Assembly: GCA_036172665.1 (NCBI GenBank)
Contig: CM069877.1
Coordinates: 18,873,001-18,937,000 of the forward strand
DNA: 64,000 nucleotides
Origin: Prosopocoilus inquinatus
Taxonomy: Eukaryota; Arthropoda; Insecta; Coleoptera; Lucanidae
Direction: 5' to 3'
Shown here in pieces: positions 11,088 through 22,206 of the stretch (within the stretch, counting starts at the first letter, position 1; each line of letters starts with the position of its first letter). The notes under the pieces are model-generated. The model was not told the origin of the DNA, did not search any database, and saw nothing but the letters and a program-made list of their open reading frames with translations. A program made the translations under genes and the position numbers.

Positions 11088-11531
11088 CTGTGCAAATAAT
11101 TAACTTGATAAGTAGGTACGATTTTGTTATCGCAAGGTCATTTAGTGACATTTGTTTAAGCTTATCCATTACACGTCTTTTGTGAAAAACCCATTACATA
11201 AAACGATACGAAAACTGAAAAGCATTAGCTGCGACTTAAAAAAAATAACTTCAAATCAACGCTCAAATACTAATGATAATGATACTATTAACAAATTACT
11301 TGTTATAAACTTAAAAAAATATCTCCCTCGTTAATTTAAAGAAATATTCAACACATAAAAGAAAATCATAGATACTGCCGCCGTTTACCGGCGCTTGCTT
11401 GAATTTCTTTACGTTAATATTAGAAGCAATACACAGATCATCCGAAGTGATCCAACTTAAAGTCATCATCAGGTTTTTAGCTATTTATAAGATCTGAATA
11501 TCCTAATGTTTAGATTTAATTTCCTGAATTT

Positions 11532-11661
11532 AGGACCGGTTTTTTCATCTCTGAGTAACTTTAGTCGTTCATTTATTCCCATAGTTACAATTGTAGAGAC
11601 AATTGTTTCTATAGGAATTAATCAACGGTTAAAGTTACTCAGTGATGAAAAGACCGGGCCT
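11532..11661. repeat. Foldback MITE with ACCGGTTTTTTCATC ends
   Basis: Inverted arms of about 32 bp: 11532-11567 pairs with 11631-11661, including GAGTAACTTTA and its complement. Similar in design to 20580-20710. Lies in a CPSF2 intron. Confidence 0.65.
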
Positions 11662-11770
11662 TATAGTCGCCATAATTTTTAATTCCATTGCCTTCAGAGG
11701 ATAATTCAGAATTGTAACACTTTTTCTTCTTTTTACAAGAGTGCACAGTTCTCTTTTATTTCGTTCTTAC

Positions 11771-12182
11771 CTGGTGGTGATTATAATGCTATTATTCGGA
11801 TTAGAACACCACTGCAGAAATAACTCCCTCGAAAAGCCACTCTCCATATCGGGGGAGCTCGCCAAAACCACCTTGGGACTGGGGACCTTGGATAGCTCTT
11901 GCAAACTGTGGCAAAGCTGCAGGTGTTTAAATTGAAATGGATTGTTCCTGGCCCCCTCGAAGCTCTTCATAAGCTTATCGCTCATCCACTCGATCTGAGA
12001 CTTCGCAAACTCGACTATGTTGTAGCTGACATTGTTCAGCAGCGCCAGCGAGTAGGCCAACAGTCCGGATTCTTTATTTCTCCAAAGTTGATCTAACATG
12101 TGAGCCAGCTCAAGAACTCTTCCGGCAGTGTCGACGGCTATTAAAACGTTGCCGTTGTTGCGCAACGTTTGCAGAATGTTAG
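11771..12182 (-). CDS. CPSF2: CPSF2 exon 4
   Basis: 412 bp, acceptor TTTCCAG on the right and donor GTAAGAAC on the left. It encodes the beta-CASP core with strongly conserved blocks [49 protein letters not shown] and [10 protein letters not shown]. The first two bases complete a threonine codon begun in exon 3 (the EKLM-TNILQTL join), which confirms the splice phase. Confidence 0.92.
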
Positions 12183-12703
12183 CTGGAAATAAACATGTGA
12201 ACGTGAACAAAAAATAAAACGTCAATCAAAAATAAACAAGTGAACGTCCATTAACAACATGTGAGTGTATAGCAAAACTCATTAATTACTTTTTCATCCA
12301 TTGCTCTATGCCTATGCTAAAAGTTGTTAACCAAAATAAAAATATCAATCAAAAAAGAATTTTACCCAAGCGTCTATAAATAAAAATAAAATGTTAATCA
12401 AAATAGAATGTCAACCAAATGTCAACATCAAAAATAAACGAGTGAATGTCAGTTGACTATTTGAAAGTCCAGCCAAAGAGAGTGATTTTTTTCGATAAGT
12501 GTATCACAGAAGACAACACAATTCCTACATTATTAAAAAAAAAAAAAAAAAAACAAAATATTGATTAGAAAAAAATATCACACAAACCACAGTGTTTTCC
12601 TTGCTGGCAATGGACATATTAATCAAAACAAAAACAAAGGAAGGTCAGTTGACAGAAAAAAAACATGAATGTTGACTAAAAGTTAATATCAAGAGAAACT
12701 CAC

Positions 12704-12949
12704 TCATTAACTTTTCGTCCCTCGTTCTCCGCCTGGCCTGCTGATAAGTGGCATTGAAGGCATCCATAATTAGCAGCGAAGGTCTCTGAAGCTTCTCCAA
12801 CTCGCAGCCGTTTAAGTGGCGCTCTTTCTTGTGGTTGAAGTCGTTCGCGTATATAATATCTTCCTCCCCGATTTTCATGATCTTCCAAATCGTACCCCCG
12901 ATCATGTGACCAGCAGGCAAAGGTGTAATGGTCAGTCCGTATCCCTTAC
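12704..12949 (-). CDS. CPSF2: CPSF2 exon 3
   Basis: 246 bp, acceptor CTGCACAG on the right and donor GTGAGTTT on the left. It encodes [20 protein letters not shown] followed by the [15 protein letters not shown] and [13 protein letters not shown] segments, the end of the metallo-beta-lactamase fold. It joins exon 2 through a split glycine codon. Confidence 0.92.
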
Positions 12950-13614
12950 CTGTGCAGAGCGTTTGTTCACTTTTGTGCCCCAACTTTAACATACAGGCTG
13001 TTGGCTGTTTCAAATTAAACCCTCAACCATGGGGCTTATTTGAAGGGTAAATTTGGCAAAATTGCTAAATTTGATGAGCATTAATAATTGAGAGAAAAAT
13101 ATTTTCCATGTTAACTCTTATTCGGAATAAATGTAAAAAAAGAAAAATTGTCATTTTCTTATTTTGCCTTTATTTTTTTTATTTGTACAGATATTAAAAA
13201 AAATAAAATAATTCCTTATGGCGTCCTTATTGAAATATTTCTTTCCAGATTATTAATACTCATAAAATTTAGCAACTTCACTAAATTTAAACTTGTCCTC
13301 TATAGTGATGTAAAATTACGGCCATTGACGACCATTTTGTAGTCATAATCGGATATTAATGAAATAAATACAAATTTTTACGAAACGAAATTTAAACCAA
13401 AACAACAAAGGTAATACCCTTAGACACGAGGACAACTGTTTCCATAGGACTAAAACGGAGCTTAAAGTTGAACTTCAATTAAAAAACTGCTCTCTAAACA
13501 GTTTGATAAATTCTTATAGTTTACAGATAAGCATACAACGAATAGCGTACTCGCAACTGAAATTAAAATCTTCTTATCTAAACAGTCATTAAAATTTATC
13601 AAAGCCAGAACGAT

Positions 13615-13765
13615 CCAAGTGGCAAGGAGGCCGGCCTGGTAATCGCAAGGTCATTGGTTCGAACGACGATCGAATTAATTCTCGGGAATGGTCGGTATTC
13701 ACTTCAGGTACTCCTTCAGTGCTACGGATACAATTCGACACCAAGCTGATGACTTAATACCCCAT
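13615..13765 (+). repeat. Possible tRNA-derived SINE fragment
   Basis: GGTAATCGCAAGGTCATTGG leads into GGTTCGAACGAC, which resembles a pol III B box (GGTTCGAANC). An A-box-like GGCAAGGAGG lies upstream. There is no second copy in this window to confirm a family and no clear tail, so this is only a candidate. Confidence 0.3.
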
Positions 13766-14141
13766 TGGCTATCTATCACAGATTTAAGAAAATCTATAAA
13801 CAAGTAACTATAAACATAAAGAACAATAAAAATTGAAGAATAAACAGATATTTACTTAAGAAAAGAATCTGAAGAAATTTCAAAATAAAAATGGCTCTTT
13901 GGTAAATCACATTACATGTTTGAATATTATAATATTTTAACTGAATCTTCATCACTTATTTCAATATCAGTCTCCAATTCCAGTATCTGAAGTTGACTGG
14001 ACCTCTTCACGTTTTACAGGTAACTTGTTTATTGTTTTTTTGTGAGGATATAGCCATAAGCACTGAAGGACCTTATATTTTTATTTCACGTGAAGTACAG
14101 CAGTACACGCACATAGGCCTATTGGCACGTATCTATGACTG

Positions 14142-14250
14142 TCATTTATTAAAATGATTGTCATGTATCGTTCACAGAGTCATTTTAAAATGACCAATCA
14201 TTGTGATGTGACCATCATTTTTATTATGACCACTATCATGACCAATGTCA
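14142..14250. repeat. TGTCATTTATTAAAATGA repeat, copy 2
   Basis: Closely similar to 2985-3120: the same run TGACTGTCATTTATTAAAAT, GTCATGTATCGTTCACAG and GACCAATCATTGTGA. It ends near the reiterated ATGACCA motifs. Lies in the CPSF2 intron between exons 3 and 2. Confidence 0.6.
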
Positions 14251-14458
14251 TTTAAGGAACTTACATCAGTGACGGTGACGTCGAGAAGTAAGAAAAGATT
14301 TTCAGAATTTGAAATTGTGAAAAAATGGGGGTTGTCATTAAAAAGTTGACCTCAACTCTGCTTTTTGGTCATCCTACATAATCAAAACAATTAAATGCTC
14401 ATTTCAAATGTATGAATTCTATTCTATGAATTCTAGGCATGCAATAAAGTTAAAATAC

Positions 14459-14724
14459 CTTTCATGGATACACTCTGATTATATTTGAGCTGAATTATCT
14501 TGTCGAAAGCAGCGTCAACATCATCCAAAGTAAATAAGTCGAAGTCCTCCATATTGTAGTGCGATTGATACAAGTCATACATGAACATCTGCCCCATTTT
14601 ATAGACGGGTATCGTTGCATAAATCGGACAATTCAACGCGAGCTTCCCTACTAAGTACGGAAGCGCCCCCAGATGGGCTACGTCAGGGTAGGAAATCAGC
14701 ACAGCATCAATCAAATGGACCTGC
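14459..14724 (-). CDS. CPSF2: CPSF2 exon 2
   Basis: 266 bp, acceptor TTTATAG on the right and donor GTATTTTA on the left. It encodes [20 protein letters not shown] and on to [15 protein letters not shown] and [15 protein letters not shown]. The [13 protein letters not shown] segment occupies the place where the CPSF73 nuclease has HxHxDH. The first two metal-binding histidines are absent, as expected for the catalytically inactive CPSF100 subunit. Confidence 0.92.
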
Positions 14725-14790
14725 CTATAAAATAAACAATACCGCACAGTGAGGCAGGGGAAGCGGTGCTCAGTATTCAAGCCAACGTAC

Positions 14791-14939
14791 CGTTTTAACT
14801 CCTTAATTAATTCGGCGTCAAATTTTTCATCCCAGCCGCAGTCCAACAAAATCCGAACGTCGTCGACCTGAAGCATGTAACAAGGAGGAGACTCATCCAT
14901 GGCCCCGGAGAGGGCCTGCAGCTTAATTATAGAAGTCAT
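14791..14939 (-). CDS. CPSF2: CPSF2 exon 1: cleavage and polyadenylation specificity factor subunit 2 (N-terminus)
   Basis: Start ATG at 14939-14937, giving [20 protein letters not shown], the nearly invariant N-terminus of CPSF100. It then runs through [17 protein letters not shown] to ELKR, with donor GTACGTTG. CPSF2 is the pseudo-nuclease partner of CPSF73 in the nuclear complex that cleaves pre-mRNA 3' ends and histone mRNAs. The five exons seen (1229 nt, about 409 codons) cover roughly the first 55% of a protein that is usually 730-780 residues long. The introns are short except the one leaving the window and the one between exons 3 and 2 (1.5 kb). Exon order and phases (2, 1, 1, 2) all agree. 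Confidence 0.94.
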
Positions 14940-15299
14940 TTTCGGCGGTGCCGAAAGTCAGGTTATGTTATATTGTATGTAATACTGATTTTCCTTGCAA
15001 AGACGCTATGTTCAGCTTATCCTGATGAGAGGAGCGCGGAAATGCAAGGAGTAAAAGCTGTTCATCACTTTTAATTAGGGAAAACAGCTCCTACTCAGAT
15101 GATGTGCGGAATCAGGGTCGCCAACTTTTAACAATTTTAACTGTTAAAAAATGAAACTGACGAGAAATGTTTATTAAAAAAATTACTCATCTACCGTTTA
15201 AATTCATCTCATCACAGTAATTAAATTAATCAATTTTCTGTTTATATTTGGACATAAACTTATACGTTTTACAACCGGGTTCGTCATCATATCATCATT

Positions 15300-15522
15300 A
15301 GGCGCTTTCTTTCGCTTAAAAGTTTGAATCGTGTTTCGAATAGTTTGGATCTAAATTTCGTAGTTGTTGCAACAATACACCTGACTGGAATTTTTGATTG
15401 ATAGTTCATTTGTAAATAACCACAATCCAATCCAAAAAAGTTTTAAAAATAGAGAGACTCGAAGAAAAGAATGTCTATTTTTGAATCAAGACACGTTTGT
15501 ATCACGAGTTTGTGAGCGCACC
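15300..15522 (+). repeat. GCTTTCTTTCGC MITE, copy 1
   Basis: About 223 bp beginning GGCGCTTTCTTTCGCTTAAA and containing the family core GTTTGAATCGTGTTTCGAAT, TGATTGATAGTTCATTTG and GAATGTCTATTTTTGAATC. The right terminal repeat is cut short at GTGAGCG. Family members occur at 19174, 22788, 27762, 40345/41098, 42458 and 61065. Confidence 0.8.
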
Positions 15523-15774
15523 ATTCAGTTCTTCGTTGTAAATACGGTTTCTAATGACTTGTCAAACCTATTTAATCATTAATGGCAGGTTTCAAATTTG
15601 AAAGTTGAAATGCTTAAAATACCAAATTACATGCTTTCTGAAGTAGAAAAAGGTATTGCTTATGTTAATTTTATTTTTCTGTTAAATTCTATTGCTTCCG
15701 CTCTAATACTTACCTTACTTTTCTGCTGTAGTTAAAATATAACCAATAATCTGGAAACCGGATGACTTTTCAGT

Positions 15775-16231
15775 AGAGATGGGCCAGGGAATGAACCCGG
15801 TGCATTGAAAGCAGCCATGGGTGCATTCACCAGGCTGCATACATGCATACATGAATGTACCAGGTGCATTCAAAAATTTAAATTTCCCGCGCAAATCTAA
15901 CGAGCAATAATACAGAAATTTCTTGATGTTATTTAATTGTTTGCAGGTGGTTTACAGGTTCAATGTTACATACTGTATGGTGAATAGCTGAATAGTAAAC
16001 TTTAAGTTTTAAGCTTTGTAGCTTAAAATCTGAACAAAATAAGTTTTTGAAATTAACGTTACAAAAAATTGTCTAGCGATAGTCCGTACAAAATATATTA
16101 TATTTGGTGTCATTTTGAAGCATTTCTTATGTCTTATGTAAATGTAAGCAACCGGGCAATGCATCCAACGCACCGGGTGCATTCCGTGATTCCACCGGTG
16201 TAAACGATTACACCGGAGGGAATCCCATCTC
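15775..16231. repeat. MITE with GAGATGGG termini
   Basis: Left end GAGATGGGCCAGGGAATG and right end GGAATCCCATCTC are inverted. Inner inverted blocks hold CCGGTGCATT and its complement, and TGCATTCACC-type motifs are reiterated. About 457 bp, no coding capacity. Confidence 0.65.
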
Positions 16232-16255
16232 ATCGAATAGTGGGAGATATTACTG

Positions 16256-16968
16256 GGGCCTTATTCTCAAATCAGCAAACGTGCATGTCGAATGCGACAT
16301 TGCTAAAATGTCTACTAAAACTAATTCTCAAATGTCGCGTACGACAAATTTTCGACATTTTTAGTAGAGATATTGTAGAGTGGTCAAAACCACTCTCCAT
16401 TTGTCATGTCGTGTACGACACGAACAGAACGAGGTTATGTAATTTCATTTCGCAGGTGTGTTGAAGTGGTTATTGATTTCGTGCATTAAATTATGGCAGA
16501 AGAATTATTTATTATTCAAAATTTAGAAGAAAATGAAGGGGCAATGATGTATTTCATATATCTTTTGTGAATTTTCCACATAAAATTACTACATTATTCT
16601 CAACCTGCACTAAATTACTTAACAATTCTTTCTGTCGCGCATTACAATATTGTTTTTTATTTGTTTCCATAATTTGTTGTCTGGATGCACGAGGGAGCCC
16701 TCTACTGCACGATACTGATAAACAAAAATTATGGTGGTAAATTTCAGATTTGCCAACTTGAATCATATGAAATTTGCGGCCGAGTGCTATAGTGCTATTC
16801 AATTGAACTAATATACAATGTTGTCAAATCGCTTCATCGACAATCGGGTCGCGTGCGACATTCACTGTCGAATGTGTTTGAGAATACAGAAATCAAAACT
16901 TGTGCGACTTTAGTCTTCGACAATTGTCGATTTCTAGTGTCACCACTCGACATTTGAGAATAGCCCCC
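16256..16968 (+). mobile_element. PIF/Harbinger-like non-autonomous element, copy 1
   Basis: 713 bp with terminal repeats GGGCCTTATTCTC and its imperfect complement GAATAGCCCCC, flanked by CTG on both sides. A 3-bp CWG duplication is typical of PIF/Harbinger. A short frame on the minus strand (around 16560-16760) has QKELLSNLVQVENN and LCGKFTKD, resembling the Myb/SANT-like accessory protein of that superfamily. A plus-strand ATG at about 16493 starts MAEELFIIQNLEENE, resembling a transposase N-terminus. Both are remnants. Confidence 0.75.
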
Positions 16969-16971
16969 CTG

Positions 16972-17382
16972 GGGCCTTATTCTCAAATCAGCAAATGTGC
17001 ATGTCGAATGCGACATTGCTAATATGTCTACTAAAGTTAATTCTCAAATGTCGCGTACGACAAATTTTCGACATTTTGAGTAGAGATATTGTCAAGTGGT
17101 CAAAACCACTCTACATTTGTCATGTCGTGTACGACACGAACAGAACGAGGTTATGTAATTTCATTTCGCAGGTGTATTGAAGTGGTTATTGATTTCGTGC
17201 ATTAAATTATGGCAGAAGAATTATTTATTATTCAAAATTTAGAAGAAAATGAAGTGGCAATGATATATTTCATATGTCTTTTGTGAATTTTCCACTTAAA
17301 ATTACTACATTATTCTCAACCTGCACTAAATTACTTAACAATTCTTTTTGTCTCGCATTACAATATTGTCTTTGTCTTTGAG
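16972..17382 (+). mobile_element. PIF/Harbinger-like element, copy 2 (3'-truncated)
   Basis: Starts immediately after the CTG that ends copy 1, with GGGCCTTATTCTCAAATCAG, and is about 95% similar to the first 400 bp of it. It loses similarity near 17375, where another foldback sequence begins. The two copies therefore share one CTG, as if one inserted into the duplicated target of the other. Confidence 0.75.
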
Positions 17383-17394
17383 ACACAGAATATC

Positions 17395-17600
17395 TCAGTG
17401 CATATCAGCGGAAAACGCTATAACATTGGGCGCGTTCAGCGACTGAGTTGCTTACTCAGCAATCGATTGTGATTGGCGCACATGAAGATAATAGCCAATC
17501 ACAAACGACTGCTGAGTAAGCAACGCATCCGCTGAACGGGCCCATTGCTCTCAGTGCGCACTGAGTGCAAGAAAGTTCAACCAGTGTAAGACGCTATTAA
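17395..17600. repeat. Foldback MITE with long inner palindrome
   Basis: Inner inverted arms of about 58 bp: 17428-17485 pairs with 17492-17547, including GAGTTGCTTACTCAGCA and GATTGTGATTGGC with their complements. Outer ends CTCAGTGC and GCACTGAG also pair. No coding capacity. Lies just upstream of the UBZ gene start. Confidence 0.65.
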
Positions 17601-17802
17601 TGCTTGTCTATTGTCGAAATTAATCCTCAAAAAGAGATTATAACTTTTTCTTGCATTTCCTTTTTGGTTTCGCTTGCTATAAATAAAAAAAAATAACCCC
17701 ACCAGAGTTGCCAACCTGGTTGCCAATGCTTTGACTTGCTGTTAACGCGTCTCTTCAAGCGAGTGCAAAATAAGAAACACCTAACCTCAATTTTGATCAA
17801 GA

Positions 17803-17866
17803 ATGAGTTCTTCTGAGCCTAGCACTAGTACTCCGAGCGAGAAAGAACTGAAAGAGTATTTGAAAG
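17803..17866 (+). CDS. UBZ4-type zinc-finger protein, exon 1
   Basis: The gene starts at the ATG at 17803 and reads MSSSEPSTSTPSEKELKEYL, ending in phase 1 at a GTGCGCAG donor. The following intron is only 53 bp. Joining to exon 2 makes a split aspartate codon and keeps the frame open (DAGLYEENMS), so this start is preferred over the internal ATG at 17943. The whole protein is 514 residues over four exons; its domains are given under exon 2 and exon 3. Confidence 0.75.
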
Positions 17867-17919
17867 GTGCGCAGAAATACCTTCGTTAGTTTGTGATGCT
17901 GTAAGCTTTAATTTTTTAG

Positions 17920-19047
17920 ATGCGGGCCTGTATGAGGAAAACATGAGCCTAAAGGAGATGATGAGCTATTACGACGCCATAAGAAGCTCTAAGAGTACCG
18001 CGCAACAGGAGGACGAACAGCGTTCCATACTAGAATCGACCGACAAGAACTGCAAGTTACTTGAAGAGTTGAAAGAGAACACTAATATAACCATATCCAA
18101 GTTACTTCAGAATACTCCGCAGAAGAAAATCCAAGATCCAGAAGAGGATGTGAGCACTGCAAGCAAAGCGGTTATGAAAGAAACATTGCAGAAAGCATCG
18201 GTGGAAGAGGTGACAGAAGAAGAAGACGAAGAAGATGCATGTTGGGACTTCTTCAATTGTCCTCCTTTAAAGCACAAGCCACTAGAGATCATCACTCACA
18301 AGCCAAAGTATCATCTGCCCATACACTGCGACCCAGATATTTTAAATCTGCCTTTCGAAACCAGAACAAAATACATATATCAATTCCATCGAACCCTCCT
18401 TGATGAATTCTATAAGCTCCATTGCAAATCATTAAACCCAGCGCCCTGGGGCAAGCCTGTTCAAGAAAATCCCAGATTCAACAATTCCAGCTTGGATCGC
18501 AAGGCCTTTGTAATTTCAGAAGAGCTTGAGGTGGAAGAGCTCTTAAATGTGGGGAACAGTTTAGAAACATCTCTGACCACTGAAATTTACACATCACGAG
18601 CCGGTCGCCAGACTAAAAGGAAAGTCTACAATGAGAACGTGGAAGAGAAATCGAAGAAGTCGAAGAGGGACGAAGATGATGACTTCCAAATTCAAACCAA
18701 GCCAACCAAGAGACCGACATTATCAAAGTTAAGTAACGCTGAGATAATGAAAAGATCAAGGCTTTTTGCCACCGACAGTCCCAAGGCATCTCGGAGTGAT
18801 GCAATTTTCAATCAGCTCTACGACGAAGACAAGAGAAAAAAGCAGTCACAGAAAGTGTTGGAGAATTTCAAAAGCACTCTCCCAACGGGCAGTGATGAAG
18901 AGGATGAAATCGAGGTGGACCGTAATTCACAGGAGCTTGCGAAGGAGGTTGAAATCAAACCGCAACCGATGACGTTTTTGAAGAGAAGGGTTCCTCCACC
19001 TCTTCACGGAAGAAAACCTATTAGAAAGTCGGTGCCATCAGAAAAAG
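17920..19047 (+). CDS. UBZ4-type zinc-finger protein, exon 2 (main body)
   Basis: 1128 bp giving residues about 22-397. It is hydrophilic and probably largely disordered, apart from a central block with several W, F and P residues (around ACWDFFNCPPLKHKPLEI and FETRTKYIYQFHRTLLDEFY) that looks like a short folded or partner-binding region. An acidic run EEEDEED precedes it. A basic cluster near residues 250-272 (RQTKRKV...KSKKSKR) is a likely nuclear signal. The donor is GTTAGT after GAAAAAG. I do not recognise the orthologue. Tandem UBZ4 fingers and a nuclear signal suggest a ubiquitin-binding role, perhaps in DNA repair (inference). Confidence 0.8.
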
Positions 19048-19173
19048 GTTAGTGAGTAGCGCCCTCTGTTGATCAAAAATTGTTCTTGTGAGATAAACAG
19101 TAGTGCCAGATCATTAAAAAATGTATTTAATTTGCCTTTATTAAAAAGAAATTGCAAGTAAAGTCCATTATGT

Positions 19174-19302
19174 GAATTATGGTTATTTACAAATGAACTG
19201 TCAATCAAAAATTCAAGTCAGGTATTTTATTGCAACAACTACAAAACTCAGGTCCAAACTATCCGAAACACGCTTCAAAGTTTTAAGCGAAAGAAAGCAC
19301 CT
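19174..19302 (-). repeat. GCTTTCTTTCGC MITE, copy 2 (partial)
   Basis: Reverse orientation; ends in AGCGAAAGAAAGCACCT at 19302. Contains only the half with the GTTTGAATCG-like and TTGATTGACAG blocks. Sits in the 309-bp intron 2 of the UBZ gene. Confidence 0.75.
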
Positions 19303-19356
19303 AATATAACCATCTTAAAAAGTAGATTTTGTTAAAAATAAATTATTTCATTGCAG

Positions 19357-19523
19357 GCAAGGGTAGACTCCCCAAGGTCAACAGCAGATCAAAATCACAG
19401 GAATCTGTGGTTGATAACAGTGCGGAGTTCCAAGAGTTCATGTTGGAGGAAGCAGCAGGTTGGGGCGACGGAAAGGCAAATTGTCCAATCTGCAGCGGCG
19501 TTTTCTCTCAGGATATAATTGAG
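19357..19523 (+). CDS. UBZ4-type zinc-finger protein, exon 3
   Basis: 167 bp, acceptor CATTGCAG, donor GTGAAT. It encodes GKGRLPKVNSRSKSQESVVD and on to the first half of finger 1, CPICSGVFSQDIIE (about residues 440-453). The finger's C-terminal ligands (HASSC) are supplied by exon 4, which supports the long splice. If the intron is retained, the frame ends within 13 codons at 19561, giving an isoform without a complete finger. Confidence 0.8.
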
Positions 19524-20579
19524 GTGAATCATTGCGTTGTTAACCCTCCTCCCTTCATGTAATGTCCGCAGCGATTTTTTTTAATTTCACGTTTAACCAG
19601 TTGCAAACTTTAAGTCAAATACAGCGTGTTTTTTTACTGTATGCAAATATGTAAACCTGTAATATATCACCATAAATAGCAACGATTGAACTCATATGTT
19701 CTTAAAAAAAATTTAATAGTTTTCGAGAAAAATGCAGTGGCAGATTTTCACTAAATAGTTTGAGAACTGCTGGCACAGCTAAAAGTAGAACGTGGCCGCC
19801 TCTTCAATTATGACCCTCAGCCGAAATCAGGGTCGCCAGATTGGACTACTTTTCCTCAATTGGTCTTTTTTTAATTTTGGCGACTAAAAATCCAAAGTTG
19901 TCGCCGGCGACATGTTTGGGCTACTGAAAGTAAAATTTGGCGATTTTTAGGCGACTCAAGTACTAAGATATTATTTTCGCCACTTGATGGTCATGAAACA
20001 AATTATGTATCTCACGGTGACAAAAGAACTGTGATTTTGGAGTGTGGAAGAAGCTGAAAAGAAGTAATAAATGATGTATTTATTCACTCCCAGATTTGTT
20101 ATGTAAGAAAGAGGTATCAGGAAAATAAGGAAAACAAAGAGCTGTCATTCATGTTTTGCAATATAATTTGTTCTCTTCGATCTGTTGATGGTTTGTTAGT
20201 TTTGTTATTATCAAAAACGTACATGAGAATATTAATTAATAAACGTATGGAAACATCACACACATTACAATGTTTTCCTCTACATCCATGGTTTTCCTCA
20301 TTATAGGGCCTTTCATAAAACTTTCGCTAGATGTCAGCAACTTCAACTAATTTTCTGGACTTTAGATATTCTCAAATGAAAATATTTTTCTTGGAACACC
20401 TGTTTACAAAAATGAGCAAGTTCCTAAATATTCTCTATTGTTCATTCTCTGGTTACTGTGTTTTTTTCACTTTTGCATGCACTGAAAGAGAATCGTTCTC
20501 TCTCACAAAACGCCTTTAGACCTGCTTTAGAGTGTACACCACCTCTTATGAGATTAACAGAAGATGCAAATAATCCTCT

Positions 20580-20710
20580 AAGGTCCGATTTCTTCACCTA
20601 CGGATAAATTTATCTGACCGGTAGTATCCCCGGAAACTATTATCGATACAATGGTTTCCAAGGATAATACCTGGCAGATAAATTTATCAGGAGGTGAAGA
20701 AATCGGGCAT
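20580..20710. repeat. Foldback MITE, GGTCCGATTTCTTCACC ends
   Basis: 131 bp with inverted arms of about 34 bp. GATAAATTTATCTG and CAGATAAATTTATC lie at the inner ends. Nested inside the 19621-21918 element. Confidence 0.7.
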
Positions 20711-20727
20711 AAGTGAAGTGTGCGCAA

Positions 20728-21138
20728 TGGTTCCAAACAAGTGGAAACTCCGAAATTTTTTGGCTATAGTACGGTAACCACCGGAAAATGCACACAGAAG
20801 GTAGCATTTCATGTACAGGGTTAGTTTTATAAATGAGAACCCTCCTTTATTATTTTAATTATTAACGAATACAAGAAATTAAAAATATGGTCTTGGACGG
20901 TTTTTTATGTAGATTTTATTCATGCTAACAGTTCAGCAGTATCCTCTTCTATATACAGAGTAAGCGGAAAACATTTCATTTTTTAAATGGAACACCTTGT
21001 ATATGTTGACATATTTGGATTCTCTGAATTATCCTGAATCCAAATATAAAGGGTGTTCTTTTACTGTGCGTATTTTCCGGTGGTTACCGTATTATAGCCA
21101 AAAAAATTTGGAGGTTCCACTTGTTTGGAACCGTTGAT
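20728..21138. repeat. Foldback MITE, about 410 bp
   Basis: Inverted arms of about 75 bp: GGTTCCAAACAAGTGGAA to CCGGAAAATGCACAC on the left (20730-20797) pairs with 21063-21134. It is nested inside the 19621-21918 element. The interior contains common AACACCTTGTATATG-type repeat sequence. Confidence 0.7.
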
Positions 21139-21918
21139 ATCTGCGAGAGAGAAATACTTGCAAGGTCGCAATGCCTTCTTACACACCCATCCGCGCGGTT
21201 GCGCAATTAAACCCATTTCGTAGCGTTTCGTAATAATAATCACCGATATCGTTTATTAATTACTTTATGTAAAATTTTACTTCACTGAGCGAAGTAATAC
21301 GTTTTACGATATCAACTATCGACGAATAAGTTTAAAATTTATGCACCAATTAGGCAAGCACGTTAAAAATGTTCTTCTTTCACCCTTTCACGTAAATAAA
21401 CTTTTACTGTAATCTCGCTGTTAGCTATGAAAGTATTGCTACTTATGGTTCATGGAAAAAAAGTAAATTTTCAAAAATCTATTAAAAATAATATGGAATG
21501 AAAAATTACAATATGTTTGTACCTCGCTTTTAATTTGTTCGGCAATTACGAACCGCAGCTTCTTGAATTGCACTAGATTTTAATTTAATACTTAAACTTG
21601 TAATTACTTGCAGTGAATTAAATTGTAAATTGTAAACGTTTTGAGATCAGCTGTGATCAGAGCGGCTGGACATTCGTACTCAAGAGCAAGTAACGCACTG
21701 ACCCTGGCTTACTTCGGCTACGGGTCTTAACTGAAGCGGCGGCCGCATTCCACTTTTAGCTATGCCAGCAGTTCTCAAACTGTTTAGTGAAAATCTGCCA
21801 CTGCATTTTTCTCAAAAACTATTAAATTTGTGTTAAGAACATATGAGTTCAATCGTTGCCAAGTTGGTGATATATTACAGGTTTAAATATTTGCACACAG
21901 TAAAAGAACACCCTGTGT

Positions 21919-22206
21919 GTACATATTATGTAATTGGATCAATCGTTTTTGTGTTATCCGTCAAAAAATTAGAGGAGTTTTATGGTAATGAGAAACAGAA
22001 ACAAATTAGAATATTATTAAATACCGTTTCTGCTTGGTGTTTATTAGGAAAAATCTATTAAACAACAAGCAAAAATGTCATTTAATGATATTTAACAATA
22101 TTTTAATTCGTTTTAGTTTCGCATTACCTTAAAACTCCTATAATTTTAATTTTTTGACGGAAAACACAAAAACTATTCATCCAATTACACAATATGTTAT
22201 ATACAG
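21919..22206. repeat. Foldback MITE, about 288 bp
   Basis: Inverted arms of about 85 bp: ACATATTATGTAATTGGAT at the left and ATCCAATTACACAATATGT at the right, with inner CCGTCAAAAAATTAGAGGAG-type blocks pairing. It abuts the right end of the previous element directly. Confidence 0.65.

Larger units (their letters stand above)
19621..21918. repeat. 2.3-kb element with about 220-bp terminal inverted repeats
   Basis: The left arm (19621 to about 19830) and right arm (about 21700-21918) are clear reverse complements, including AACTCATATGTTCTTA, GCAGTGGCAGATTTTCAC and TAGTTTGAGAACTGCTGGC blocks. The outermost ends read ACAGCGTGTTTTTTTACTGT and its complement. The interior is non-coding and has been invaded by smaller foldbacks (20580 and 20728). 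Lies within the last intron of the UBZ gene. Confidence 0.75.

Noticed and set aside
11380..11480. Possible further hammerhead (CCTGATGATGACTTTAAG on the minus strand)
   Set aside because: CTGATGA is present, but no stem II leads into GAAA and stem I does not pair, so the core is incomplete.
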